A DNA stretch of 11,048 nt from Candidatus Eisenbergiella stercorigallinarum (GTDB lineage: Bacteria > Bacillota > Clostridia > Lachnospirales > Lachnospiraceae). Positions 5,054 through 11,048 of this stretch are shown here, in pieces (the first letter of the stretch is position 1; every line of letters begins with the position of its first letter). Location: positions 1-11,048 of the forward strand of contig DWUW01000325.1 of assembly GCA_019120525.1 (NCBI GenBank). Reading direction: 5' to 3'. A model generated the notes under the pieces. The model did not search any database. It worked only from the letters and a program-made list of their open reading frames with translations, and was not told the DNA's origin. Made by a program: the position numbers and the translations under genes.

Positions 5054-7462
5054 ATGAATGAGCAGAACATGACAGCAAAAGGATCCGGACCCTGCGTCCT
5101 TTCCATAGATACGGTTCATCCCCGGGAGCCGCTGGGGGATCTGTTCGGAATCTTTTTTGAAGATCTTAACCATGCCGCGGACGGCGGCCTGTATGCGGAG
5201 CTGGTGCAGAACCGCTCCTTTGAATTCGCGCCGGTGGACAATCCGCAGTATCATCCCCTCTATGCGTGGGAAAAGGAGGAGGACGGGGCCGGAGCCTGCC
5301 TTGAGATCAAAACGGAACGGCCCTTCCATCCGAACAGCCCTCATTATCTTTCGCTGAGGGCGGAAGGAAGCGGCCGCGCGGGGATCCGGAACCTGGGCTT
5401 CGGAGACGGCATTTTTCTGAAGGAAGGGGAAAACTACTGGTTCGCCTGTTATGCCGCGGTTCCGACAGGAGAAGGCTGCCCGCTTTTTCTCCGGGTGGAG
5501 GAGGACGGCGGAGCGGACTGCGGCGCTGCCGCCGAACTCACCGTTTCCGGGAAGGAATGGAAGAAGTATGAGCTGCTTCTGACCGCGCGGCGGACGGTAA
5601 CGGCAGGAAGGCTGGCTCTGACTATCCCGGGCGGGAAGGGGCTGCTGCTGGATCATATCTCCCTGTTCCCGGAAAAGACCTTCCGCGGCAGGAAAAACGG
5701 CCTGAGAGCGGACATCGCGCAGCTGCTTGCGGACATGAAGCCGAAGTTCATGCGCTTCCCGGGAGGCTGCCTGGTGCACGACGGCTCCCTGGACCCGGAG
5801 GACCGGGATTCCATGTACCGCTGGAAAAATACGCTGGGCGAGCCGGAGAACCGTCCGGCCAGAAGGAGCAACTGGGGCTATAATCAGACGCTGGGACTGG
5901 GCTATTATGAATATTTTCAGTTCTGCGAGGACATCGGGGCGAAGCCGCTTCCTGTCCTTCCCGGCGGCTATGATCCCCATCATCAGCGGATCACGCCCCT
6001 GGATGAAATGGGACCGTGGATCCGGGACGCCCTGGATCTGATCGAGTTCGCCAACGGCGGGACGGATACCGAATGGGGAGCATACCGCGCGAAGCTGGGC
6101 CATCCCGCGCCCTTCGGGCTGGAATATCTTGCCATCGGAAACGAGGAGGTCGGGGACGCCTTTTTCGAGCGCTACGCGCTGATCCACCTGGCGGTGAGAG
6201 AAAAGTATCCCGAGATAAAGCTGATCAATACCGCAAGCCCCTTCGCGGCGGGGACGGAATATGAGCGGGGCTGGAAGAGCGCCCTGGAAAACGGAAGCGA
6301 TCTCATCGACGAGCATTACTACATGGCTCCCGAGTGGTTTCTTGCGAACCATCACCGTTACGACGATTTCCCGAAAAACGGGCCGAAGGTATTTCTGGGA
6401 GAATACGCTTCCTGGGGAAATACCTGGTACAACGCGCTGGTGGAGGCTTCCTATATGACGGGCCTGGAGCGCAACGCGGCTTCCGTGGGGCTTGCCTGCT
6501 ACGCGCCCATGCTGGCGAATGCTTCCTATGTGAACTGGCGTCCCGACATGATCTGGTTCGACAACCGCAGAGCATACGGCACGGCCAATTACTATGTGCA
6601 GAAGCTGTTCATGAACCACCAGGGCAGCAGAAGGCTGGAGATTTCCGCGGAGAACTGCGGCGTGGTCAGAAGTACGGCCCCGAAATACAGAGGAAGGATC
6701 CGCCTGGAAGGCTATGAGACAAAATCCCGCTTCGAGGACGTATCTGTCCGGAATCTGGATACGGGAGAGACCCGTTTCTTCGGAAGCTTCCTGACGGAAG
6801 CGGGAGAGCATGCCTGGCTGGAGGGCGCAGAAGAAGGCGCGGGGCATGAGAGCTGGGAGAACTATGAGATTTCCCTGAAGGCCTGTGAGCTGGAGGGCTG
6901 GAAGGGCTTCCAGATCCTGTTTGGCTGGAGGGATGAGGACAATTATCTGGCCGCCACCTTCGGCGGCTGGCAGAACCTGGATCTGTTTCTTCACAGGCAG
7001 ATCGGCGGAAAGGGCTGCGATCTGACGGAAGGGTGGTTTCAGGCGGAACCGGGGAGGGTGTATGACCTGAAGCTCCGGGTACAGGACCGCAGGATATCCG
7101 TGACCATCGACGGGAACGAGTACCTTTCCGTCACGGAGCGTCCGGCGGAGGTGGAACGCCTCTATCATTCGGCGGCCCTGGACGAGGAAGACGGCTCCCT
7201 GATCCTGAAGGTGGTAAATCTGCAGGAAAAGGAGGAGACGGCGCAGATCCGTCTTGACGGCCTGGAGAAGATGGAAGGAAGAAGCTTCCCTGTTACGGCC
7301 CGGGTATTTACCATGACGGGAAGGCCGGAGCAGGAAAACAGCTTCGAGGAACCGGAGGTGGTCAGCCCTGTGCAGAGCAGCCTGACGCTGGAAGGGGAAA
7401 GCTTCTCTTACCGTTTCCCTGCCCTGTCCCTGACGGTGATCAGGATCCCGGCGCGCGGATAA
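5054..7462 (+). CDS. Alpha-L-arabinofuranosidase, GH51
   Basis: This 802-residue enzyme should release terminal alpha-L-arabinofuranosyl groups from arabinan or arabinoxylan oligosaccharides (retaining mechanism). The N-terminus carries LGDLFGIFFEDLNHAADGGLYAELVQNRSFEF, typical of the long plant/Bacteroides-like GH51 branch. A CBM-like beta-sandwich (about 85-210) precedes the TIM barrel, which begins near KPKFMRFPGGCLVHDGSL. The catalytic residues are E364 (acid/base, in AIGNEE) and E450 (nucleophile, in FLGEYASWG). A concanavalin-like insert (about 580-695, around GFQILFGWRDEDNYLAATFGGWQ) lies within the C-terminal beta domain. No signal peptide is seen, so it is probably cytoplasmic and processes imported substrates. 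The length exceeds the ~500 of AbfA-type GH51 because of the added beta domains. The start at 5054 has AGAAGGAG 8 nt upstream. It has its own palindrome-bearing promoter and is followed by a strong terminator. Confidence 0.93.
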   Translation: MNEQNMTAKGSGPCVLSIDTVHPREPLGDLFGIFFEDLNHAADGGLYAELVQNRSFEFAPVDNPQYHPLYAWEKEEDGAGACLEIKTERPFHPNSPHYLSLRAEGSGRAGIRNLGFGDGIFLKEGENYWFACYAAVPTGEGCPLFLRVEEDGGADCGAAAELTVSGKEWKKYELLLTARRTVTAGRLALTIPGGKGLLLDHISLFPEKTFRGRKNGLRADIAQLLADMKPKFMRFPGGCLVHDGSLDPEDRDSMYRWKNTLGEPENRPARRSNWGYNQTLGLGYYEYFQFCEDIGAKPLPVLPGGYDPHHQRITPLDEMGPWIRDALDLIEFANGGTDTEWGAYRAKLGHPAPFGLEYLAIGNEEVGDAFFERYALIHLAVREKYPEIKLINTASPFAAGTEYERGWKSALENGSDLIDEHYYMAPEWFLANHHRYDDFPKNGPKVFLGEYASWGNTWYNALVEASYMTGLERNAASVGLACYAPMLANASYVNWRPDMIWFDNRRAYGTANYYVQKLFMNHQGSRRLEISAENCGVVRSTAPKYRGRIRLEGYETKSRFEDVSVRNLDTGETRFFGSFLTEAGEHAWLEGAEEGAGHESWENYEISLKACELEGWKGFQILFGWRDEDNYLAATFGGWQNLDLFLHRQIGGKGCDLTEGWFQAEPGRVYDLKLRVQDRRISVTIDGNEYLSVTERPAEVERLYHSAALDEEDGSLILKVVNLQEKEETAQIRLDGLEKMEGRSFPVTARVFTMTGRPEQENSFEEPEVVSPVQSSLTLEGESFSYRFPALSLTVIRIPARG

Positions 7463-7470
7463 AAAAACTT

Positions 7471-7547
7471 GCGGAGCCGGAGCGGCGCGCGGCTGAAAGA
7501 CCTTTGCGGCCTGAGCCGCGCGGCTTCCCGGCTGCGCTTTTGCTTTT
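7471..7547 (+). terminator. Large hairpin terminator after GH51
   Basis: A 24-nt left arm (7471-7494) and a 24-nt right arm (7514-7537) pair at about 19 of 24 positions, including nine consecutive GC-rich pairs next to the 19-nt loop. The run TTTTGCTTTT (7538-7547) follows immediately. It starts 8 nt past the GH51 stop. The stem is unusually long for an intrinsic terminator but otherwise fits. It separates GH51 from the hydrolase-dinB pair. Confidence 0.7.
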
Positions 7548-7612
7548 GGGCCGGCTCTTCCGCCTGCTTTGTGAGCGGCTCCGGAGGATCCTGCAGATGG
7601 AGGTGTTATGAT

Positions 7613-8611
7613 ATGGTAAAGAACCGGAAAAAGATCCGCAGAACGGCAGCGGCGGCGCTGACGCCGCTCCTTCTGCTGGCCGGAGAGACGGCTTTTTTCT
7701 ACTATTATTCCGTGGTCCGCTTCCCGGAGCGCAGAAAGGAAAAGACCCGGAGACAGCTTCGCCGGGAAGAGAGAAAACGGGCGAAAAAACCCCGCGCCCG
7801 GTTTGAAAACACGGTGCAGGAGGGGATCCGCTGGTTTCTGGGGCAGGAGCCGGAGCTTCATACCATCACCTCCTTTGACGGGCTGAAGCTGTGCGCCTAC
7901 TATCTCCCCGCGGAAGCGCCTGCGTCCGGAAAGCGCCGCCGCAATATCCTCCTTCTGATGCACGGCTACCGCGCGGGAGGGCTGACGGACTTCGCGGGGC
8001 TCTACCGCTTTTACCATGAGCAGGGCTACGACCTGCTGGTGCCCTTTGAAAGAAGCCACGGCCCAAGCGAAGGCAGATATATCTGTTTCGGCGTGAAGGA
8101 ACGCTTCGACTGCCGGGACTGGGCGGGGTATGCCGTCCGGCTCGCCGGAGAGGACTGCAATCTCTACCTGTCCGGCATTTCCATGGGCTGCGCTACCGTG
8201 CTCATGGCGGCGGGCCTGCCCCTTCCTGCAAACGTCCGCGCCATCATCGCGGACTGCGGCTTCACCTCCCCCAAGGAAATCCTGAAGACCGTGCTGAAGC
8301 GGGACTACCATCTGCCCGCCTTCCCGCTGATGAACCTGACGGAGCTTCTGACAAAATGGCGGGCGGGCTTCGGCTACAGCGACGCTTCCACCCTGGACGC
8401 CATGCGAAACTGCCGGATCCCGGTGCTGTTCATTCATGGAGAAAAGGATACCTTTGTGCCCGTGCAGATGACGCTGGATAATTACATGGCCTGCAGCGCG
8501 CCGAAGGAGCTTCTGATCGTTCCCGGCGCGGCGCACGCGGCGGCAAGCCTGCAGGATCCGGAAGGCTACCGCCGGACGGCCCTTGCTTTTATGAAAAAAT
8601 ATGAGGTGTAG
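7613..8611 (+). CDS. Membrane-anchored alpha/beta hydrolase
   Basis: This 332-residue protein has a basic N-terminus and one hydrophobic span (about 11-33), then a strongly basic linker (34-65), so it is probably anchored with the catalytic domain outside the membrane. The alpha/beta hydrolase fold is clear: oxyanion-region HGYRAGG (H117), nucleophile elbow GISMG with S190, acid D279 in HGEKDTFVP and His308 in GAAHAAA. Likely an esterase, lipase or acyl-transfer enzyme; the substrate is unknown. I chose ATG 7613, with GGAGGT 8 nt upstream. A longer open frame back to 7469 would run through the GH51 terminator and adds a Cys/Arg-rich non-protein-like stretch. No clear promoter was found between the terminator and this gene. 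Its stop codon nearly abuts the dinB start. Confidence 0.85.
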   Translation: MVKNRKKIRRTAAAALTPLLLLAGETAFFYYYSVVRFPERRKEKTRRQLRREERKRAKKPRARFENTVQEGIRWFLGQEPELHTITSFDGLKLCAYYLPAEAPASGKRRRNILLLMHGYRAGGLTDFAGLYRFYHEQGYDLLVPFERSHGPSEGRYICFGVKERFDCRDWAGYAVRLAGEDCNLYLSGISMGCATVLMAAGLPLPANVRAIIADCGFTSPKEILKTVLKRDYHLPAFPLMNLTELLTKWRAGFGYSDASTLDAMRNCRIPVLFIHGEKDTFVPVQMTLDNYMACSAPKELLIVPGAAHAAASLQDPEGYRRTALAFMKKYEV

Positions 8612-8614
8612 CCA

Positions 8615-9901
8615 GTGGAACCCAGACCCGTTATCTTTCATATCGATGTGAACAGCGCCTTTTTAAGCTGGAGCGCGTCCTACCGGAAGAACGTGCTGGG
8701 GGAGGAGACAGACCTTCGGGAGGTTCCCTCCATCGTGGGCGGCGATCAGGAGGCCAGACACGGGGTGGTGCTCGCCAAGAGCACGCCGGCGAAAAAATAC
8801 GGGATCGTGACGGGAGAGCCCATCGTCTCCGCCAGACGCAAGTGCCCCGGCCTGATCGTGATCCCGCCGGATTTCCGTCTGTATGTGGAATCCTCCCATG
8901 CGCTGATCGATCTGCTGAAAAGCTATTTTGACCAGGTGATCCAGTACAGCATCGACGAGGCCTGGGCGGAATTTACCGGCTACGAGCTTCTCTACGGGGA
9001 ACCGGTGGCCTTTGCGCACAGGCTGAAGGAACAGGTGAAGCAGGAGCTGGGCTTTACCGTAAACATCGGCGTTTCCACCAACCGGCTGCTCGCCAAGATG
9101 GCCGGAGACTTAAAAAAGCCGGACTGCGTCAACACCCTGTTTCCGGAGGAGCTTCCGGAAAAACTCTGGCCCCAGCCCGTGGGAAACCTCTTTCTGGTGG
9201 GGAAAGCTGCCGCCGCCAGGCTGAACGCGCTGGGGATCCGGACCATCGGGGAGCTGGCGAAGGCGGATCCGGACATGATAAAGGCGCACCTGAAAAAGCA
9301 CGGCGAGGTGATCTGGAACTATGCCTGGGGGAGAGAGGAAGAGGACGAGCCGGAGGCGAAGGAGGGGAATAAGGTCTACGGAAACAGCATCACCACGCCC
9401 GTGAATGTGACGGATATCCGCTATGCCAGACAGATCCTTTTGTCCCTGTGCGAATCGGTGGGCATGCGCATCCGGGCGGATAAGGCGAAGATCAGCTGTG
9501 TGAGCATTACGCTCAGAGACAATGATTTCGTGAACCGGAGCCGTCAGATGCAGCTGGACAGCGCGACGGATGTGACGGAAGAAATCTATGACACGGCCTG
9601 CCGCCTTCTGGAGCCGCTCTGGGACGGGCGGCCGCTGCGGCTTCTCGGCGTGTCCACCAGCCGGGTTTCCTATGAGGAGTACCGCCAGTACAATCTGTTT
9701 GACCGGGAGAAATACGACCGTCTGGAAAAATGCAACCAGGCCATCGATACCATCCGCGCCCGGTTTGGCGAGGATTCCGTCATGCGCGCGAGCTTCCTGA
9801 AAACGGAGGTTTCCCACACCAGCGGCGGACTGAATAAGGAAAAGCGGGCGGAGCTTCTCACGGTGAAAAATCTGCGCAAAAAAGGGAAAAAGGACGGTTG
9901 A
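8615..9901 (+). CDS. dinB: Y-family DNA polymerase IV (translesion)
   Basis: This 428-residue error-prone polymerase copies past damaged bases. The palm metal ligands are D11 (FHIDVNSAF) and D114/E115 (YSIDEAWAEF). The helix-hairpin-helix thumb region reads LNALGIRTIGELAKADP, and the little-finger domain starts after ~245. A clamp-binding motif QYNLF occupies 358-362, slightly internal, as in many clostridial homologues. Start: GTG at 8615, only 3 nt after the hydrolase TAG, with GAGGTG (8603-8608) inside the end of the hydrolase gene serving as ribosome binding site. This implies translational coupling. The first ATG-type alternatives lie downstream of the catalytic Asp, so GTG is required. 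No LexA-type box was seen upstream, so SOS control is not evident. Convergent with araC, 8 nt apart. Confidence 0.95.
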   Translation: MEPRPVIFHIDVNSAFLSWSASYRKNVLGEETDLREVPSIVGGDQEARHGVVLAKSTPAKKYGIVTGEPIVSARRKCPGLIVIPPDFRLYVESSHALIDLLKSYFDQVIQYSIDEAWAEFTGYELLYGEPVAFAHRLKEQVKQELGFTVNIGVSTNRLLAKMAGDLKKPDCVNTLFPEELPEKLWPQPVGNLFLVGKAAAARLNALGIRTIGELAKADPDMIKAHLKKHGEVIWNYAWGREEEDEPEAKEGNKVYGNSITTPVNVTDIRYARQILLSLCESVGMRIRADKAKISCVSITLRDNDFVNRSRQMQLDSATDVTEEIYDTACRLLEPLWDGRPLRLLGVSTSRVSYEEYRQYNLFDREKYDRLEKCNQAIDTIRARFGEDSVMRASFLKTEVSHTSGGLNKEKRAELLTVKNLRKKGKKDG

Positions 9902-9909
9902 AAATTTTT

Positions 9910-10815
9910 TTATCCGGTCCTGTCATGAGATTTTCCGCGTACAAACTCGGAGGGCGTGCAGGCGCTGTAACGACGGAAGACCACTGTGAAATAGCTGCTG
10001 CTTCCAAAGCCAAGCTCCATGGCGGTGTCCGTTACGGACGTGCCTTTCAGAAGCATTTTCTTCGCGAGCTGGATTTTGTGATAGTTCACATAATGCCTGG
10101 GGGCCATGCCGACCTGCGCCCGGAATTTCTGCTTGAACTGAGAGACGGAGAGATGAGACAGCCTTGCCAGCTCTTCCAGGGAAAGCTCTCTGGTCAGGTT
10201 GGAACGGATATAGGAAACCGCCTTTTCAATGTCGGGAGAAAAGGACTTTTCCTGCCCGCCGCAGCCCTCCTCCTGCCGCCCGGACGCGGCGGCAAGCTCA
10301 TACAGAACAAGGGTCAGGTGGGCGCATACCAGATGGCGCTGGCTGTATGCGCCGGCCAGCTCGAAGGCCCGGCGGATATTTCCGAAGACGCGGCTGCCGG
10401 GCCGGAACACGTGCCCGTCCATGGCGGCCAGGTCGGAAATGAGCTCTTCGGCCGCTTCCCGGGAGAGAAACAGGAAGTGCTCCGGGTCGGAAACATCCAG
10501 CTGAAACCAGATAATCTCACCGGCGGAAAGCGGACGGAAGTTGGTGCTGTGAACCTCGTCGGGACATGTCATGAAAACGTCGGAGCCGGAGAGCCCGTAA
10601 TCCTTTTCCTGCGTGGTGAAGTGGATGGCGCCCTCCGTCACAAAGGTGAATTCATAGGCATTTTTATGAAAATGAGGAGACAGGGGGGCGCAGGCCTGAG
10701 TCATGGTGTGCTTTCCGAACATCCGCAGACCCGGAACTCCAAGCTCCTGCCAGGTATAGACGGTGCGGTATCTGGAGACGAAATAGCTGTCGGTTACTTC
10801 TCTTGCGTGTTCCAT
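9910..10815 (-). CDS. AraC-family transcriptional regulator
   Basis: This 301-residue protein is a two-domain regulator. The N-terminal cupin sugar-sensing domain contains PHFHKNAYEF (H48, H50, E55) and CPDEVHS (H89), the usual AraC_binding pattern. A low-complexity Gly/Gln linker (about 179-190) leads to the double helix-turn-helix: ELSLEELARLSHLSVSQFKQKF (210-231) and SVTDTAMELGFGSSSYFTVVFRR (260-282), ending TPSEF. Such proteins generally activate carbohydrate-use genes, so GH43/GH51 are reasonable candidates, but two unrelated genes intervene and the link is unproven. The ATG at 10815 has GGAGG only 4 nt upstream, a tight spacing. It ends 8 nt from the dinB stop. Confidence 0.93.
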   Translation of the reverse strand: MEHAREVTDSYFVSRYRTVYTWQELGVPGLRMFGKHTMTQACAPLSPHFHKNAYEFTFVTEGAIHFTTQEKDYGLSGSDVFMTCPDEVHSTNFRPLSAGEIIWFQLDVSDPEHFLFLSREAAEELISDLAAMDGHVFRPGSRVFGNIRRAFELAGAYSQRHLVCAHLTLVLYELAAASGRQEEGCGGQEKSFSPDIEKAVSYIRSNLTRELSLEELARLSHLSVSQFKQKFRAQVGMAPRHYVNYHKIQLAKKMLLKGTSVTDTAMELGFGSSSYFTVVFRRYSACTPSEFVRGKSHDRTG

Positions 10816-10879
10816 GTTTCCTCCATGACGAAGCTTTTTCTGCTGCTTTTCTTCGTGCCGGGACTGAAAATATCAATTT

Positions 10880-10892
10880 TATACGGCGTATA
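10880..10892. promoter_or_regulatory. Palindrome upstream of araC
   Basis: TATAC-GGC-GTATA is a perfect 5-bp inverted repeat, 65 nt before the araC start and inside the AT-rich region where its promoter must be. On the minus strand a TATAAA follows it directly, but no good -35 was found at 16-18 bp. It may be an autoregulatory site; the assignment is tentative. Confidence 0.3.
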
Positions 10893-10924
10893 GAAATAGT
10901 GGCGGTACTTTTTTGATGATTTTA

Positions 10925-10958
10925 TAATAAAAGAAGCTTCCGGATCGCTCCGAAAGCT
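10925..10958 (-). terminator. Terminator of tRNA-Leu
   Basis: On the minus strand a 10-bp stem (AGCTTTCGGA pairs with TCCGGAAGCT, one G-U, arms 10949-10958 and 10935-10944) with a GCGA tetraloop is followed by TCTTTTATT. It begins about 12 nt after the tRNA 3' end, a classic intrinsic terminator that insulates araC from tRNA transcription. Confidence 0.85.
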
Positions 10959-10970
10959 CTTTCAAATCAG

Positions 10971-11048
10971 TGCAGGAAAAGAGACTTGAACTCTCATGGT
11001 ATTGCTACCACACGGACCTGAACCGTGCGCGTCTGCCAATTCCGCCAT
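10971..11048 (-). tRNA. tRNA-Leu (anticodon CAG), 5' end outside window
   Basis: On the minus strand the sequence reads through D-arm (GCGGAATTGGCAGACGC), anticodon arm CACGG-TTCAGGT-CCGTG (anticodon CAG), a class II variable arm TGGTA-GCAA-TACCA, T-arm GAGAG-TTCAAGT-CTCTT and acceptor strand TTCCTGC with discriminator A at 10971. The long variable arm and the anticodon identify leucine. About six 5' acceptor bases lie beyond the right edge. CCA is not encoded (CTG follows), so it must be added post-transcriptionally. Confidence 0.93.

Noticed and set aside
7469..7612. Extended N-terminus for the alpha/beta hydrolase starting at 7469
   Set aside because: It would be translated through the GH51 terminator hairpin and encodes a Cys/Arg/Ser-rich stretch. 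ATG 7613 has a good GGAGGT site and gives a normal membrane anchor.
5012..8641. A 3.6-kb stop-free frame on the minus strand (1209 codons)
   Set aside because: It is antisense to the well-supported GH51 and hydrolase genes and crosses a terminator and two gene boundaries. Its product is His/Arg/Gln-rich with no recognisable domain. High GC codon use on the plus strand explains the lack of stops.
9898..10893. A 331-codon plus-strand frame opposite the AraC gene
   Set aside because: The minus-strand AraC protein has both domains intact and a ribosome binding site. The plus-strand product has no family features and overlaps the dinB end.

Overview
The window looks like a chromosomal segment of a fairly GC-rich, gut-type Firmicute, most likely a clostridium of the Lachnospiraceae kind. 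The signs are strong AGGAGG-type ribosome binding sites, sigma-A style promoters, a PadR regulator next to a 'permease prefix' membrane protein, intracellular GH43 and GH51 glycosidases, and a Y-family polymerase starting HIDVNSAF. The genus cannot be fixed from the sequence alone.

Layout. (1) 1-1616, minus strand: a PadR-family repressor followed by a multi-pass membrane protein with an N-terminal permease-prefix domain that runs off the left edge. A near-consensus promoter precedes padR, with a palindromic operator just past its -10 box. (2) 1695-1970, plus strand: a truncated, promoterless copy of the last ~92 codons of the GH43-like gene found intact 3 kb downstream. (3) 2069-3745, minus strand: a stand-alone ATP-grasp ligase with an extra C-terminal domain. 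It diverges across an AT-rich promoter region from (4) 4014-7462, plus strand: a GH43-like five-bladed propeller glycosidase and a large GH51 alpha-L-arabinofuranosidase. The GH51 gene has its own promoter containing a perfect 16-bp palindrome, and a very large terminator-like hairpin follows it. (5) 7613-9901, plus strand: a membrane-anchored alpha/beta hydrolase coupled to a GTG-started DinB-type DNA polymerase. (6) 9910-10815, minus strand: an AraC-family regulator converging on dinB with an 8-nt gap. (7) 10971-11048, minus strand: a tRNA-Leu(CAG) cut by the right edge, with its own terminator.

How the genes fit together. The coherent functional unit is the GH43-GH51 pair. Both lack signal peptides, so they probably act in the cytoplasm on imported arabinose-containing oligosaccharides. 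No transporter or pentose-metabolism gene is in the window. The AraC protein is a candidate sugar-responsive regulator, but it is separated from the pair by two unrelated genes and no shared site was found. PadR and the permease-prefix protein form a second unit, probably an autoregulated envelope-stress or transport module. The ATP-grasp enzyme has no obvious partner genes.

I found no phage genes, transposase, CRISPR array or recognisable defence system, and nothing that clearly amounts to a new multi-gene system. The most unusual items are the direct repeat formed by the GH43 remnant around the ATP-grasp locus, the ATP-grasp protein with its altered metal-site motif and unassigned C-terminal domain, and the palindromic operators.
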